Shown here: in pieces, positions 8,340 to 17,005 of the stretch
Numbering within the stretch: the first letter of the stretch is position 1
Layout: the number at the start of each line of letters is the position of its first letter
Assembly (NCBI RefSeq): GCF_007678455.1
Contig: NZ_VEEP01000010.1
Location: 1-64,000 of the forward strand
Length of the DNA stretch: 64,000 nucleotides
Reading direction: 5' to 3'
From: Cytobacillus oceanisediminis 2691
Lineage (GTDB): Bacteria; Bacillota; Bacilli; Bacillales; Cytobacillaceae
Position numbers and translations under genes: made by a program
Notes under the pieces: model-generated
Told to the model about the DNA's origin: nothing
Seen by the model: only the letters and a program-made list of their open reading frames with translations
Databases searched by the model: none

Positions 8340-9277
8340 TGTTTATCTCCCTCCAAAACACGTGCCTCCACCTGCGGAAGCTTGTGCTCTAATTCTTCCC
8401 TCTTTGACTCGAGCCATGACGGCAGCATCAGTTTTTTTCCGAGTGCGTTCGCTGGCTCATCTACCCCAAAGCCCGGTGCATCCGTTGCGATTTCAAAAAG
8501 AATGCTCCCGCCCTCGTGAAAATACAGGGCCTTAAAATAGTTACGGTCGAGAATTTCTGTTGGATAAAATCCCTTCTCCACTAGAAGTTCTCTCCACCTT
8601 TGATGGTCTTCTTCATCTCTCGCTCTCCAGGCAATATGATGGACCGTTCCTGCTCCCATCAATCCGCGTACCGAAGGACTAAGCTTGATGTCAATCGTGT
8701 TGCCAATCTCTGTTTTAAACCTGAGGAAGCTTTCTTCCTGGCCAACTGGCTCAAGTCCGAGAATATCTTCAAGTACCTCTGCCGTTTTATGAGGCTGGGC
8801 TGAAATCAATGTCGCTCCCCCAAACCCTTTGATCGCAACATCAGATGTAACTCCTCCATAGCTCCAGGGATTCATGGCTCCCTCATTCCTTTCAACCAGT
8901 TCGATTTCAAGCCCGTCAGGATCCTGGAACTGCAAATAGGTTTCGCCATAACGGACATTCTGAATGAACCTGACTCCAAATCGTTTCAACCGATCCTTCC
9001 AAAAAGACAGAGATCCGGCGGGTATGACATAGCTGGTCACACCAACCTGTCCGGTGCCAATTCGCCCTTTCATCTGGTTTTCCCATGGAAAGAAGGTGAT
9101 GACTGTTCCAGGATCCCCGGCTTCGTTGCCAAAATAAAGATGATACACTTCAGGCCGGTCGAAGTTAATCGTCTTTTTCACAAGCCTAAGACCTAATACA
9201 CCTGCGTAAAAATCAATATTCCGCTGCGCATCGTTGACCATGGCCGTAATATGGTGGATACCTGTTGTCTTTTGCAT
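8336..9277 (-). CDS. VOC-family ring-cleaving dioxygenase (MhqA/MhqO type)
   Basis: 313 residues with two glyoxalase/VOC modules: GIHHITAMVNDAQRNIDFY at the start and GTVHHIAWRARDEEDHQRW near residue 215. His residues in IHH and HHI and the Glu in ILFEIATDAPGFG (about 265) are the expected metal ligands. Belongs to the ring-cleaving dioxygenases MhqA/MhqE/MhqO, which act on hydroquinone-type aromatics in quinone detoxification. Roughly the same length and layout as the second copy at 9921, pointing to duplication within the operon. Confidence 0.87.
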   Translation of the reverse strand: MQKTTGIHHITAMVNDAQRNIDFYAGVLGLRLVKKTINFDRPEVYHLYFGNEAGDPGTVITFFPWENQMKGRIGTGQVGVTSYVIPAGSLSFWKDRLKRFGVRFIQNVRYGETYLQFQDPDGLEIELVERNEGAMNPWSYGGVTSDVAIKGFGGATLISAQPHKTAEVLEDILGLEPVGQEESFLRFKTEIGNTIDIKLSPSVRGLMGAGTVHHIAWRARDEEDHQRWRELLVEKGFYPTEILDRNYFKALYFHEGGSILFEIATDAPGFGVDEPANALGKKLMLPSWLESKREELEHKLPQVEARVLEGDKQ

Positions 9278-9306
9278 TTCCTTTTCACCCTTTCTCCGAT
9301 CGGATA

Positions 9307-9924
9307 CTACTTGGGCCTTTCGATTTCAAAAATTTCTCCGACTTTCGCGTAATTATTCCCTGCCAGCCTGCTCACAGCCGCCAGCCCCTCCGGATTGATC
9401 CTTCCATGATTGTAGATGCTATCCTCTATATGGAACTGTACGACTTTCCCGATGATGAAATCGCAGCCCGACACATTTCCGCCCCCTAATTCCAACGCCT
9501 GCTCCAGCACGCATTCCATCCTGACTTTTGCTTCCTTCACCCCTGGCACTGAAACTTTCACACTTTTAACCGGAGTTAACTGAGCCAGCTCGACTTCACT
9601 TTCTTCAGGAGCAAGGCTGGCGGCTGTTTGGTTTATTTTTTCAACATTCTGTTCATCAACGATATGAACGACAAATTCCCCGGATTCAAGAATGTTCCTC
9701 GCCGTATCCTTCTGCTTTCCTCCTGACCGCTGGATGGATAGCGAAATCATCGGCGGATTGGACGATACGATATTGAAGTAGCTGAACGGCGCACCGTTCA
9801 AGACTCCATCCTCGGAAGCTGTTGTGACGAAGGCGATTGGCCTGGGAATGATGCTGCCAATCAGAAACTTGTAATTCTCTCTCTCGGAAAGCTGGTCTGG
9901 GTCAACCGGAAGCATCGCCATCAA
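9307..9924 (-). CDS. Flavin reductase family protein (FMN-binding split barrel)
   Basis: 205 residues. Matches the flavin reductase-like family: an N-terminal SIIPRPIAFVTTASEDG, then NGAPFSYFNIVSSNPPMI (FMN-contact region) and KDTARNILESGEFVVHIV. Such proteins bind FMN and reduce flavin or transfer electrons to partner oxygenases. Starts inside the stop of the upstream VOC gene (4-bp overlap), so it is co-translated with the dioxygenases. The classical B. subtilis mhqNOP operon has a nitroreductase instead, so a flavin reductase may be the local replacement electron donor (inference). Confidence 0.85.
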   Translation of the reverse strand: MMAMLPVDPDQLSERENYKFLIGSIIPRPIAFVTTASEDGVLNGAPFSYFNIVSSNPPMISLSIQRSGGKQKDTARNILESGEFVVHIVDEQNVEKINQTAASLAPEESEVELAQLTPVKSVKVSVPGVKEAKVRMECVLEQALELGGGNVSGCDFIIGKVVQFHIEDSIYNHGRINPEGLAAVSRLAGNNYAKVGEIFEIERPK

Positions 9925-10859
9925 TCCAGCTCTCTCACTTCGATCGGAATGAGCCTTCTCTCCAGCTGCCCGCGATACTGTTCATATTGTTCTGGCAGCA
10001 TTAATTTCTCACCCATCGTTTCCTGTGATTCATCGTGAGCAAATCCTGGTGGATCCGTCGCAATTTCAAACAGGATTTCACCATGCTCTCTAAAATAAAT
10101 CGCATTGAAGTAGTTTCTGTCCCTTACAGGTGTTACACCATAGCCATTGTCTGCCACGTATTGCTGCCAATCCAGCTGGTCTGCGTCATCGACAGCCCTC
10201 CAGGCAATATGATGCACGGTTCCTACACCCATCTCCCCACGGCCAATCGGTGTCAATTTAAGGTCGATGACATTCCCGATGTCTGCAGAAGATCGGAAGC
10301 GAATGAAGTCTCCTTCTTTTCCGACAACCTCAAGTCCCATCACTTTTTCCAGCAGATCTGCTGTTTTTTCCGGCTGGGTCGATAACAGTGTCGCTCCGCC
10401 AAATCCTTTGATGGCAACATCAGGCGTTACCTCACCGAAGCTCCACTCATTGATTTCCCCTTCTTCTCGTTCCACAATCTCCAGGTGGAGACCATGAGGA
10501 TCATCAAACTCTAAATATTGTTCGCCGAACCGCTCCATAATTGTGAATGGTACATTAAATTTTTCAAGGCGGTTTTTCCAAAAATCGATAGATCCTTTCG
10601 GAACCACATAGGAAGTCACTCCTACCTGTCCGTCGCCAATGACTCCCTGGCGAGCGCCTGCCCATGGAAAGAAGGTGATGATGGTTCCCGGCTTGCCGCC
10701 TTCATTTCCAAAATAAAGATGATATGTCTCTGGATCGTCGAAATTGACGGTTTTCTTTACCATTCGCAGTCCTAATACACCACTGTAAAAATCAACGTTT
10801 TCCTGTGGATGGCCGACTATTGCGGTAATATGGTGAATGCCCATTGTTTTTTTGGTCAT
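9921..10859 (-). CDS. mhqO: VOC-family ring-cleaving dioxygenase (MhqO type)
   Basis: About 312 residues, ATG taken 6 nt after GGGAGTG. Two VOC modules: GIHHITAIVGHPQENVDFY and GTVHHIAWRAVDDADQLDW, with the metal-ligand Glu in ILFEIATDPPGFA. Very similar in layout to the copy at 8336 (shared FGNE.GDPGT/GKPGT and FGGATL motifs). Directly follows doxX, as in the B. subtilis mhqNOP order where the dioxygenase gene sits next to a DoxX gene (MhqP). Probably opens the ring of hydroquinone or catechol-like electrophiles. Confidence 0.87.
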   Translation of the reverse strand: MTKKTMGIHHITAIVGHPQENVDFYSGVLGLRMVKKTVNFDDPETYHLYFGNEGGKPGTIITFFPWAGARQGVIGDGQVGVTSYVVPKGSIDFWKNRLEKFNVPFTIMERFGEQYLEFDDPHGLHLEIVEREEGEINEWSFGEVTPDVAIKGFGGATLLSTQPEKTADLLEKVMGLEVVGKEGDFIRFRSSADIGNVIDLKLTPIGRGEMGVGTVHHIAWRAVDDADQLDWQQYVADNGYGVTPVRDRNYFNAIYFREHGEILFEIATDPPGFAHDESQETMGEKLMLPEQYEQYRGQLERRLIPIEVRELD

Positions 10860-10891
10860 TATTAACACTCCCATTTATAATCTAATATAAT

Positions 10892-11290
10892 TTAGAATAA
10901 AATAGCATCTATAGCGTATCGGCCAGGGCCAATCAGTGCTAATCCAATCGTGACAGCAATCAATGTCAAGTTATACTCATAGCCATTTGAAGTGGACCAC
11001 AAACCATTTGGGCCATGCACTTTTAAAATGGCCATCAGCATGGTTCCGACAATCATCAAAGCTGCGAGTGGAGTGAAAAGCCCTGCTGCCAATAATATTC
11101 CCCCGAGAAGTTCTGCTAATCCCGCAAAGAGTGCCAGCGTGACTCCAGGCTTCATGCCGATCGAATCAAACCAGCCGCCTGTTCCTTTTAATCCATAGCC
11201 CCCAAACCAGCCAAACAGCTTTTGCGCACCATGTCCAATAAATAAAATACCAATTACCAATCGTATGATTAACAAACCTAAATCCATCAT
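10892..11290 (-). CDS. mhqP: DoxX family membrane protein (MhqP-like)
   Basis: 132 residues, four membrane helices, with the DoxX hallmark LLIIRLVIGILFIGHGAQKLFGWFGGYG and later GLAELLGGILLAAGLFTPLAA. DoxX proteins are quinone-linked membrane subunits of uncertain chemistry; in the Mhq regulon MhqP is of this type. The operator palindrome at 11313-11330 lies 23 bp before the start, between it and the upstream MarR gene, so doxX is the first gene under that site. CAGGAGGA provides a strong binding site. Confidence 0.87.
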   Translation of the reverse strand: MMDLGLLIIRLVIGILFIGHGAQKLFGWFGGYGLKGTGGWFDSIGMKPGVTLALFAGLAELLGGILLAAGLFTPLAALMIVGTMLMAILKVHGPNGLWSTSNGYEYNLTLIAVTIGLALIGPGRYAIDAILF

Positions 11291-11312
11291 TTATATAATC
11301 CTCCTGAATTTT

Positions 11313-11330
11313 TATCTCGAATTCGAGATA
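11313..11330. promoter_or_regulatory. MhqR-type operator (perfect 18-bp palindrome)
   Basis: TATCTCGAATTCGAGATA, perfectly palindromic, in the 5' leader of doxX. This is the established B. subtilis MhqR box sequence; MhqR is a MarR-type repressor released by quinones. Identical copies lie at 12400 and 63274. Confidence 0.93.
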
Positions 11331-11349
11331 TATAGTGATAAAAATGTAT

Positions 11350-11784
11350 TTAAAGGCCTTTTGCCCGATAACCGATTCGTTTTAATAAACTGACTGTCTG
11401 ATTGACTTCCTCGGCATCCAAATCTGCAAAAATCCTGCTCATTTCCATTTCATGCTGAGGAAAAATAGTATCCATCAGCTCTTTACCTTCATTCGTTAAA
11501 ACCCCATAAGTGACGCGGCGATCTTCGGGACAGGCCCGCCGTCTCACATAATTTTTCTCCACAAGCTTATCAATGACATAAGTTATGCTGCCGCTCGAAA
11601 TCAGAACCTTTTTTCCAATAATTTGAATAGGCTGCTCCCCCCTGTGATAAAGCAGCTCCATCACAGAAAATTCCGTAGGATTCAATCCATACTGTGCTGC
11701 GTCTTTTCGAATCACATCGTGAATAGCCTGCGCGGCACGAATAATCACGGTTACAGCTTTTAACTCTTCTCTTGGCTTTTCCAT
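11350..11784 (-). CDS. mhqR: MarR-family repressor, probable MhqR
   Basis: 144 residues. Winged-helix MarR protein: TEFSVMELLYHRGEQPIQ leads into the recognition helix VLISSGSITYVIDKLVEKNYV, then wing ACPEDRRVTYGVLTNEG. The identity as MhqR is inferred from the exact MhqR box in front of doxX, the Mhq-type neighbours and the family; B. subtilis and S. aureus MhqR have this size. MhqR is not a thiol sensor, and there is only one Cys here (in RRACPEDR). Strong TAAAGGAG binding site. The promoter region carries a different 14-bp palindrome rather than an MhqR box. Confidence 0.87.
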   Translation of the reverse strand: MEKPREELKAVTVIIRAAQAIHDVIRKDAAQYGLNPTEFSVMELLYHRGEQPIQIIGKKVLISSGSITYVIDKLVEKNYVRRRACPEDRRVTYGVLTNEGKELMDTIFPQHEMEMSRIFADLDAEEVNQTVSLLKRIGYRAKGL

Positions 11785-11800
11785 TTTTCCAACTCCTTTA

Positions 11801-11835
11801 CATTATGCTGGATTCGCATGTAATCCAGCATAATG
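11801..11835. other. 14-bp perfect inverted repeat before mhqR
   Basis: CATTATGCTGGATT / AATCCAGCATAATG with a 7-nt loop, between the yceI stop and the mhqR ribosome binding site. No T-run follows in either direction, so it is a poor intrinsic terminator. It could be a processing hairpin, a weak terminator of yceI or an operator for another regulator. Confidence 0.75.
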
Positions 11836-11845
11836 GCCAAAGGTT

Positions 11846-12373
11846 TTAAGCTGCAGGGTTTACTTCTAATTCAACTTTGATTTTGATGTCTTTTCCCACC
11901 AAGACGCCGCCTGTCTCAAGTGCTGCATTCCATGTCAGACCAAATTCTTCACGGTTGATTTTTGTTTCTGCTTCAAAGCCATAAACTTCTACGCCCCATG
12001 GGTTTGTGCCTTTGCCGCCGAATTCCACATCGAATGTGACTGGTTTCGTTACATCCTTGATTGTCAAGTCACCCGTTACTTTGTAGTCATCGCCGTCTCT
12101 TGTAATGCTTGTAGATTTGAAATCAATGGTTGGATACTTCTCAACATCAAAGAAGTCAGCTGATTTCAAGTGATTTTCACGATCTTCATTACGAGTGTCA
12201 ATGCTAGCTACATCAATTTTGAATGCAATTGAAGCAGTTGTTAAATCTGTAAGATCCGCTGCCTCAACATCTGCAGTATAAGAATCGAAATGACCCTTCA
12301 CCTTTGATACCATCATGTGTTTCACTTCAAATCCAATTGCTGAGTGTGCCTGATCGACTGTCCATTTTGCCAT
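11846..12373 (-). CDS. YceI family lipid-binding-like protein (copy 1)
   Basis: 175 residues. YceI fold: KWTVDQAHSAIGFEVKHMMVSKVKG, VASIDTRNEDRENHLKSADFFDVEKYPTIDFKS-type core, and DLTIKDVTKPVTFDVEF. Proteins of this family form a lipocalin-like barrel that binds isoprenoid quinones or similar chains. No signal peptide, so cytoplasmic. Near-identical to the copy at 62722 (a few substitutions). Its leader carries a perfect MhqR palindrome and a second half-site pair, so expression should be derepressed by quinones, which fits a quinone-chain ligand. Confidence 0.92.
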   Translation of the reverse strand: MAKWTVDQAHSAIGFEVKHMMVSKVKGHFDSYTADVEAADLTDLTTASIAFKIDVASIDTRNEDRENHLKSADFFDVEKYPTIDFKSTSITRDGDDYKVTGDLTIKDVTKPVTFDVEFGGKGTNPWGVEVYGFEAETKINREEFGLTWNAALETGGVLVGKDIKIKVELEVNPAA

Positions 12374-12399
12374 TTTAAAATTCCTCCTAATATTGTTTT

Positions 12400-12464
12400 T
12401 ATCTCGAATTCGAGATATTGATTTAAAAAAATATCTTGAATTAATTTATTTTTAATTCGAGATA
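12400..12464. promoter_or_regulatory. Double MhqR-type operator of yceI copy 1
   Basis: Perfect palindrome TATCTCGAATTCGAGATA at 12400-12417, plus a second inverted repeat with 13-bp arms (TATCTTGAATTAA at 12432, TTAATTCGAGATA at 12452; one mismatch). The second pair spans 33 bp. The same two-site arrangement is found before the second yceI. Confidence 0.88.
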
Positions 12465-12526
12465 AATTTATCATATATTCCACAAGGATGTCAATAGATA
12501 ATTTTCATTCTTTTTCTCCTAAATCA

Positions 12527-12560
12527 AAACGGAACCCAAACGACGATTCGAGTTCCGTTT
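12527..12560. terminator. Terminator of the SDR gene
   Basis: AAACGGAAC / GTTCCGTTT arms with further partial pairing inside and T-rich flanks on both sides. Lies 44 bp past the SDR stop on the minus strand. Confidence 0.7.
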
Positions 12561-12603
12561 CTTGTTTTATTTTTCAAAGTGAACTTCTTAAATTAAAGAG
12601 TCT

Positions 12604-13365
12604 TTAAAAAGCAGATGTCCAGCCGCCATCGACGGTAATCACGGTTCCATTAACAAAGCTGGAGTCATCAGATGCAAGGAACAGTGCTGCCTGCGCAATT
12701 TCTTCTGGCTTCCCGGCGCGTGGCGATAATGAGTGGGTCAAGCCTGCACGTGACATGCCAAACTCATTAATGCCCTTCATGCTTGATCCGATGTTGGTTT
12801 CGACCGCTCCCGGTGCAATCGCATTGCAGCGGATCCCTTTTTGCGCATACATGAAGCCAGTGTTCTTTGTCAGCCCGATCACGGCATGCTTGGATGCACC
12901 ATAAGCTGCACCAGCATGGGCACCGCTAAATCCGCCGGTGGAGGCTATATTAATGATGATACCTTTTTCTTTTTCAAGGAAAAGCGGTATCGCCTTACGC
13001 ATCGCGCGCATCACGCCCTTTGTATTCACATCAAAAATCTGGTCCCATCTCTCGTCTGTGATATCACCAACAGGCTCAAAGCCATCCATAATCCCCGCGT
13101 TATTCACCAAAATATCCAGTGTTCCATACTCACTTACAGCAGTATCGATCATATTCTCAACATCCGCAAGATCCGCCACGTTCACTTTTAGCGCTTTTGC
13201 AGTCCCGCCGTTCGCAACAATCCCTTTCGCAACATCCTCAGCACCATCAAAATTATAGTCAGCCAGTAAAACCTTCGCACCCTCCTGGGCATATAATTCC
13301 GCAATCGCCTTTCCCATCCCCGACGCAGCACCCGTCACTACAGCCACTTTGCCTTCTAATTTCAT
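12604..13365 (-). CDS. Short-chain dehydrogenase/reductase (SDR)
   Basis: 253 residues from the ATG behind CTGGAGGG. Classical SDR: TGAASGMG (cofactor glycine motif, about residues 12-19), LADYN ending beta-2 with an Asp typical of NAD(H) preference, NNAG (about 89), catalytic Ser in NIASTGG and YGASK (Tyr about 154, Lys about 158), then the end ASSFVNGTVITVDGG-like loop of the family. Substrate unknown. Own promoter and terminator; its leader contains no MhqR box, so its link to the neighbouring electrophile cluster is only positional. Confidence 0.9.
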   Translation of the reverse strand: MKLEGKVAVVTGAASGMGKAIAELYAQEGAKVLLADYNFDGAEDVAKGIVANGGTAKALKVNVADLADVENMIDTAVSEYGTLDILVNNAGIMDGFEPVGDITDERWDQIFDVNTKGVMRAMRKAIPLFLEKEKGIIINIASTGGFSGAHAGAAYGASKHAVIGLTKNTGFMYAQKGIRCNAIAPGAVETNIGSSMKGINEFGMSRAGLTHSLSPRAGKPEEIAQAALFLASDDSSFVNGTVITVDGGWTSAF

Positions 13366-13683
13366 CACGATTCCCTCCAGTCTATTATTTTCCTTCAACT
13401 CTATTTTAAGCTTCTGTTTGGCACTTCTGCTAATTTTATGTGAATAATTAGTTAATTTGGTTTGGACAAAGCGAGCAGCTTTGGCCTCGGTTATCTCTTA
13501 ACCTGCCCTTACTTCAGATAAGTATTATTTTGACTGGTTTTCATCAACTAACCTTAAACTTGTCAAAAAACCGGCAACAATCCTGACTCTTCCTCTCTAT
13601 AGGAATTAGCACACGATAGTTTCAATTTTCTGTAAGTTTGTTCTTATTCTGATAAACTTGGTTAAAAGAGGGGGAAGATTAAA
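13366..13683. other. Intergenic region, nothing clear
   Basis: 318 bp between the divergent SDR gene and the 151-aa gene. A/T-rich with possible promoters both ways (for example TTGTTC and TATTCTGATA-like boxes before 13684), but no repeat, RNA or ORF I can support. Confidence 0.5.
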
Positions 13684-14139
13684 ATGGAATTACAAGTCTG
13701 GCAGCCGGTCATATGTCTGGTGAAAGGCAACATTATTGGGGCAACCTTTCAATATTTTGATACAGAAGATCAGGGCGGTCTTAAAATTGTCCTGACGGAT
13801 ATCAAAGGAACTATGGTGGAAGTGATTTATGATAAGCATTCACCAATTGTGGGCGACTGTGTCTGGACGTTTCGTTACGCAAATGAGATAGCAAGGTCTG
13901 ACCTGAACAAGTTCATTGACCGCGCCGACCACTCCAAACTTACTGACCCGGCCGCGCATCATTTTTATAAAGCCTTACAATCAGACTATATCGCATGGTA
14001 TGATCAGCTTCCCTGGCTCGGCAGTGAGGATGCCCCACACGTTGAGCATCATATTTATATGTATAATGATGGAGTTTTCGAAGTCATCAGCGATTATGAG
14101 CCGAGGTTTATCGTAAAAAAACAGGGTGACGGTTCCTGA
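13684..14139 (+). CDS. Hypothetical 151-aa cytosolic protein
   Basis: Good start: GAGGGGGAAGATTAAA then ATG. No signal peptide or membrane helix. The first 60 residues look beta-barrel-like (GNIIGATFQYFDTEDQGG, GTMVEVIYDKHSPIVGD), the middle helical (HHFYKALQSDYIAWYDQLPW), the end beta again (HHIYMYNDGVFEVISDYEP). No family recognised. The last codons overlap the terminator hairpin, so the C-terminal KKQGDGS is encoded by its left arm. Confidence 0.7.
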   Translation: MELQVWQPVICLVKGNIIGATFQYFDTEDQGGLKIVLTDIKGTMVEVIYDKHSPIVGDCVWTFRYANEIARSDLNKFIDRADHSKLTDPAAHHFYKALQSDYIAWYDQLPWLGSEDAPHVEHHIYMYNDGVFEVISDYEPRFIVKKQGDGS

Positions 14140-14160
14140 AAAATAGGAACCGTCACCCTG
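14122..14160. terminator. Long bidirectional hairpin between the 151-aa gene and proA
   Basis: Perfect 16-bp stem CAGGGTGACGGTTCCT / AGGAACCGTCACCCTG with a 7-nt loop. No long T-run. Contains GACGGTTCC as in the GGGACGGTTCT repeat family, suggesting a repeat recruited as a terminator. Confidence 0.75.
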
Positions 14161-14166
14161 TCTGAT

Positions 14167-15432
14167 TTATCTCACCAATCCATCCCCGACCATGACGTAC
14201 TTTCTCGTCGTCAAAGCGGACAGTCCCATTGGTCCTCTTGCATGGAGCTTCTGTGTGGAAATTCCGATTTCTGCTCCAAACCCCAATGCTCCCCCGTCGG
14301 TAAAACGGGTGGAAGCATTATGATACAGTGCTGCTGCATCAACAAGCTGCAGGAACTTCCTGGCGTTGTCTTCATTTTCGGTGATGATCGCTTCTGAGTG
14401 CTTCGTACCGTACTGATCGATATGCCCAATGGCTTCATCTATGCTGTCGACGACTTTAACGGCCATGTCGAGGCTCAAATATTCATCGGCCCAGTCGGTT
14501 TCCGTTGCTGGAATCACATCCGCCAGCGCGGCTGCTGCTTTTTCATCTCCATGCACAGTGATTCCGTTATCCTGGAATGCTGAAGCAAGCTTCTCCTTGT
14601 TATTCTCAAGCCATCCCTGATGGACGATAAGTGTTTCCGCTGCGTTGCATACAGCCGGTCTATCTGTCTTGGCATTGATCATGATGTTCAGCGCTTTTTC
14701 ATTGTCCGCTTCTTCGTCCACATACAGGTGACAGTTGCCTACTCCTGTTTCGAGCACAGGAACGGTCGCGTTTTCGACGACTGCTCTAATCAGAGCTCCG
14801 CCTCCGCGCGGGATCAATACGTCGATATGCTCTTTCATCGTGAACAGCTGCTGGGTTGCTTCACGGTCTGCTGTCGCAATGAATTGGATGGCTTCTTTTG
14901 GCACCTTTGTGTTTTCCAGAGCCTTGTGCAGGATGTCGACTATGGCATTGTTCGATGACAATGCAGAAGATCCGCCTTTTAAAATGATTGCGTTGCCTGA
15001 TTTGAGCGCCAGCCCTGCTGCATCGACGGTCACGTTCGGGCGTGCTTCATAAATCATCCCGATGACACCAAGCGGAACACGGATTTCTTTTACATTGAGT
15101 CCGTTCTCGAGCGTCCAGTCTGAAAGGACGTCCCCGACTGGATCATCATGCTCCGCCACCTGGCGCAGCCCTTCCGCAAAGTCCACGATTCGCTCGCGAG
15201 TAAGTTCGAGCCGATCCATGAATGCATCCTCGAAGCCTTTTTCCCTTCCGTTCTGCAGATCCTTTTCGTTCTCCGCTAAAATGGCTTCATAATTTTTCTC
15301 CAGTGCAGCAGCGAGGACCAGCAGTGCCTCATTCTTTTCCTCAGCGGAAAGGATGATCAGCTGTTTCGCTGCCTTTTTCGCTGCGATGGCCTGCTTTTCT
15401 ACTGTCGTTGTTTGTGTCATTGTCAATGTCAT
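14167..15432 (-). CDS. proA: Gamma-glutamyl phosphate reductase ProA
   Basis: 421 residues. Aldehyde-dehydrogenase-type enzyme reducing gamma-glutamyl phosphate to glutamate semialdehyde with NADPH, second step of proline synthesis. Diagnostic stretches: GVIGMIYEARPNVTVDAA, LKGGSSALSSN, LIPRGGGALIR, and the catalytic Cys in DRPAVCNAAETL (about residue 260); end HARGPMGLSALTT. ATG chosen 8 nt after CAGGAGG. Lies 22 bp after proB and is evidently co-transcribed with it. Confidence 0.97.
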   Translation of the reverse strand: MTLTMTQTTTVEKQAIAAKKAAKQLIILSAEEKNEALLVLAAALEKNYEAILAENEKDLQNGREKGFEDAFMDRLELTRERIVDFAEGLRQVAEHDDPVGDVLSDWTLENGLNVKEIRVPLGVIGMIYEARPNVTVDAAGLALKSGNAIILKGGSSALSSNNAIVDILHKALENTKVPKEAIQFIATADREATQQLFTMKEHIDVLIPRGGGALIRAVVENATVPVLETGVGNCHLYVDEEADNEKALNIMINAKTDRPAVCNAAETLIVHQGWLENNKEKLASAFQDNGITVHGDEKAAAALADVIPATETDWADEYLSLDMAVKVVDSIDEAIGHIDQYGTKHSEAIITENEDNARKFLQLVDAAALYHNASTRFTDGGALGFGAEIGISTQKLHARGPMGLSALTTRKYVMVGDGLVR

Positions 15433-15453
15433 CAAAACGCCTCCTGTAAAATT

Positions 15454-16578
15454 TTAGACTGATACCGGCAATGCAAAATCCCGTGAACACACAAAAGCAT
15501 CCTGTTCGATTGCTTCTTTTCGCTCACATTCTTCTTCAATTAGTGTTTCTTCCAATTTCACACTGGAATAATTGATACGTCCAAGACCAATCTTTTCTCC
15601 ATCATCATCCATCACTCTCACGACTGCCCCCTCACCGAACTTCCCTTTTACCTGAAGGATGTCGGATGGGAGGATATTTTTCCGGTCTTCAATGATTGCC
15701 GCACTTGATTCGGGGCGGATGATTACTTCCCCCTCAGGCCCGGAATGGAAAGCGATCCATTGCTGATTGTTATCGAGGTTGAAGCCCTCCGGATCCTGGT
15801 TGAAATATGTCCCCTTTGCACTTCCAGTCACCGCCTTCATCAAAATGTTTTCGCTGTCGGCCTTTCCTAAAAATGAATCAATTCCCGATGCCATTGCGAT
15901 TTTCACAGCGGAGATTTTCGATTTCATTCCCCCAGTACCAACAGCACTTCCGGAACCGCCTGCTGCCGCTTCGATTTCGGGAGTGATTTCGCGCACCTTA
16001 TCAAGCAGCTTAGCCTCTGGGTTCGAATTCGGATTCGCATCATACAACCCATCGATGTCGGAAAGGATGATCAGCTGATCTGCCTCTATCATCGCCGCGA
16101 CCTTCGCCGATAATGTGTCATTGTCGCCGAAACGAAGACGGTCGACCGTAACCGTATCATTTTCGTTGATGATCGGGATGATCCCTCTCTCCAACAGCAC
16201 GTTCAACGTATTTTTCATATTGTTGTATCGATTCTCATTCGAGAAGTCGCTTCTCGTGATCAATATCTGGGAAGCCACATACCCATGAGATAAAAAGAGT
16301 TCTGAGTAAGATTCCATCAACAAGCCCTGGCCAATCGAGGCTGCTGCCTGTTTTTCCGGCAATGAAGTCGGCCGCTCGATGCATCCAAGCTTGCGGTAGC
16401 CTGCTGCCACAGCGCCTGATGAAACCACCGCCGTTTCATAGCCCGCATCCTTCAAGGCAACAATCTGGTTCGCCAGGTTCTCCAGCTTCCTGCGGCTGAT
16501 TTCCCCGTGCATACTCGTTAGTGAACTGCTGCCAATCTTAATTACAACTCTTTTTATCTTCCTGTCTTGCTCTAACAT
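15454..16578 (-). CDS. proB: Glutamate 5-kinase ProB
   Basis: 374 residues from the ATG behind AGGAGG. Amino acid kinase domain: VVIKIGSSSLTS (ATP), VVSSGAVAAGYRKLG, ENDTVTVDRLRFGDND (substrate), LLSDIDGLY-type region and GTGGMKSKISAVKIA. The C-terminal 90 residues hold the PUA domain (KNILPSDILQVKGKFGEGAVVRV). Phosphorylates glutamate, first and feedback-controlled step of proline synthesis. I looked for a proline T-box in its leader (as in some Bacillus pro operons) and found none. Operon proB-proA. Confidence 0.97.
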   Translation of the reverse strand: MLEQDRKIKRVVIKIGSSSLTSMHGEISRRKLENLANQIVALKDAGYETAVVSSGAVAAGYRKLGCIERPTSLPEKQAAASIGQGLLMESYSELFLSHGYVASQILITRSDFSNENRYNNMKNTLNVLLERGIIPIINENDTVTVDRLRFGDNDTLSAKVAAMIEADQLIILSDIDGLYDANPNSNPEAKLLDKVREITPEIEAAAGGSGSAVGTGGMKSKISAVKIAMASGIDSFLGKADSENILMKAVTGSAKGTYFNQDPEGFNLDNNQQWIAFHSGPEGEVIIRPESSAAIIEDRKNILPSDILQVKGKFGEGAVVRVMDDDGEKIGLGRINYSSVKLEETLIEEECERKEAIEQDAFVCSRDFALPVSV

Positions 16579-17005
16579 CCAATACCTCCTTGTAAATCTG
16601 CCTGAGCACCTCATTCAAAAAGTGTTCGTAAACCGTTCTTTTTTTACCAACGTTATCTATGGTAACATCCTCAGAATGACATTCAAGGGATGCGGAGCCA
16701 TTCGCGAGCATAAGGCCGAGATAGTGAATGGAAGCGGTAACATTCCAAAGAAATACTGGGTTAAATCTGGATGAGCCAGACTCACGACTGCTGAGGGAAG
16801 AATATGAAGAAATATCGGAAGTTTCGTAGGCTTACAAAATGATATCCTTTTAAAACCACTTGAATTAACAATGAAGAACGCCTACTTTGGTAAAATGCTT
16901 TCCTAAGAGCAACAGGGTCTATTTCGACTTAGTAAATCATATTGTGATTTAACTGAATATCCTGTGGGTCATCAAATTACGGTACATTTTTACCGAGAAA
17001 ATCAA
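16579..17005. other. Long intergenic region with possible gene remnant
   Basis: About 430 bp between proB and the orphan hairpin. On the plus strand around 16694-16850 two frames read as protein-like segments (AIREHKAEIVNGSGNIPKKY, then REEYEEISEV after a frame change), interrupted by stops, which looks like a decayed gene. No family recognised. No riboswitch or T-box found on the minus strand for proB. Confidence 0.3.

Noticed and set aside
16579-16700. T-box riboswitch for proB
   Set aside because: The conserved T-box sequence and stem-I features are absent on the minus strand.
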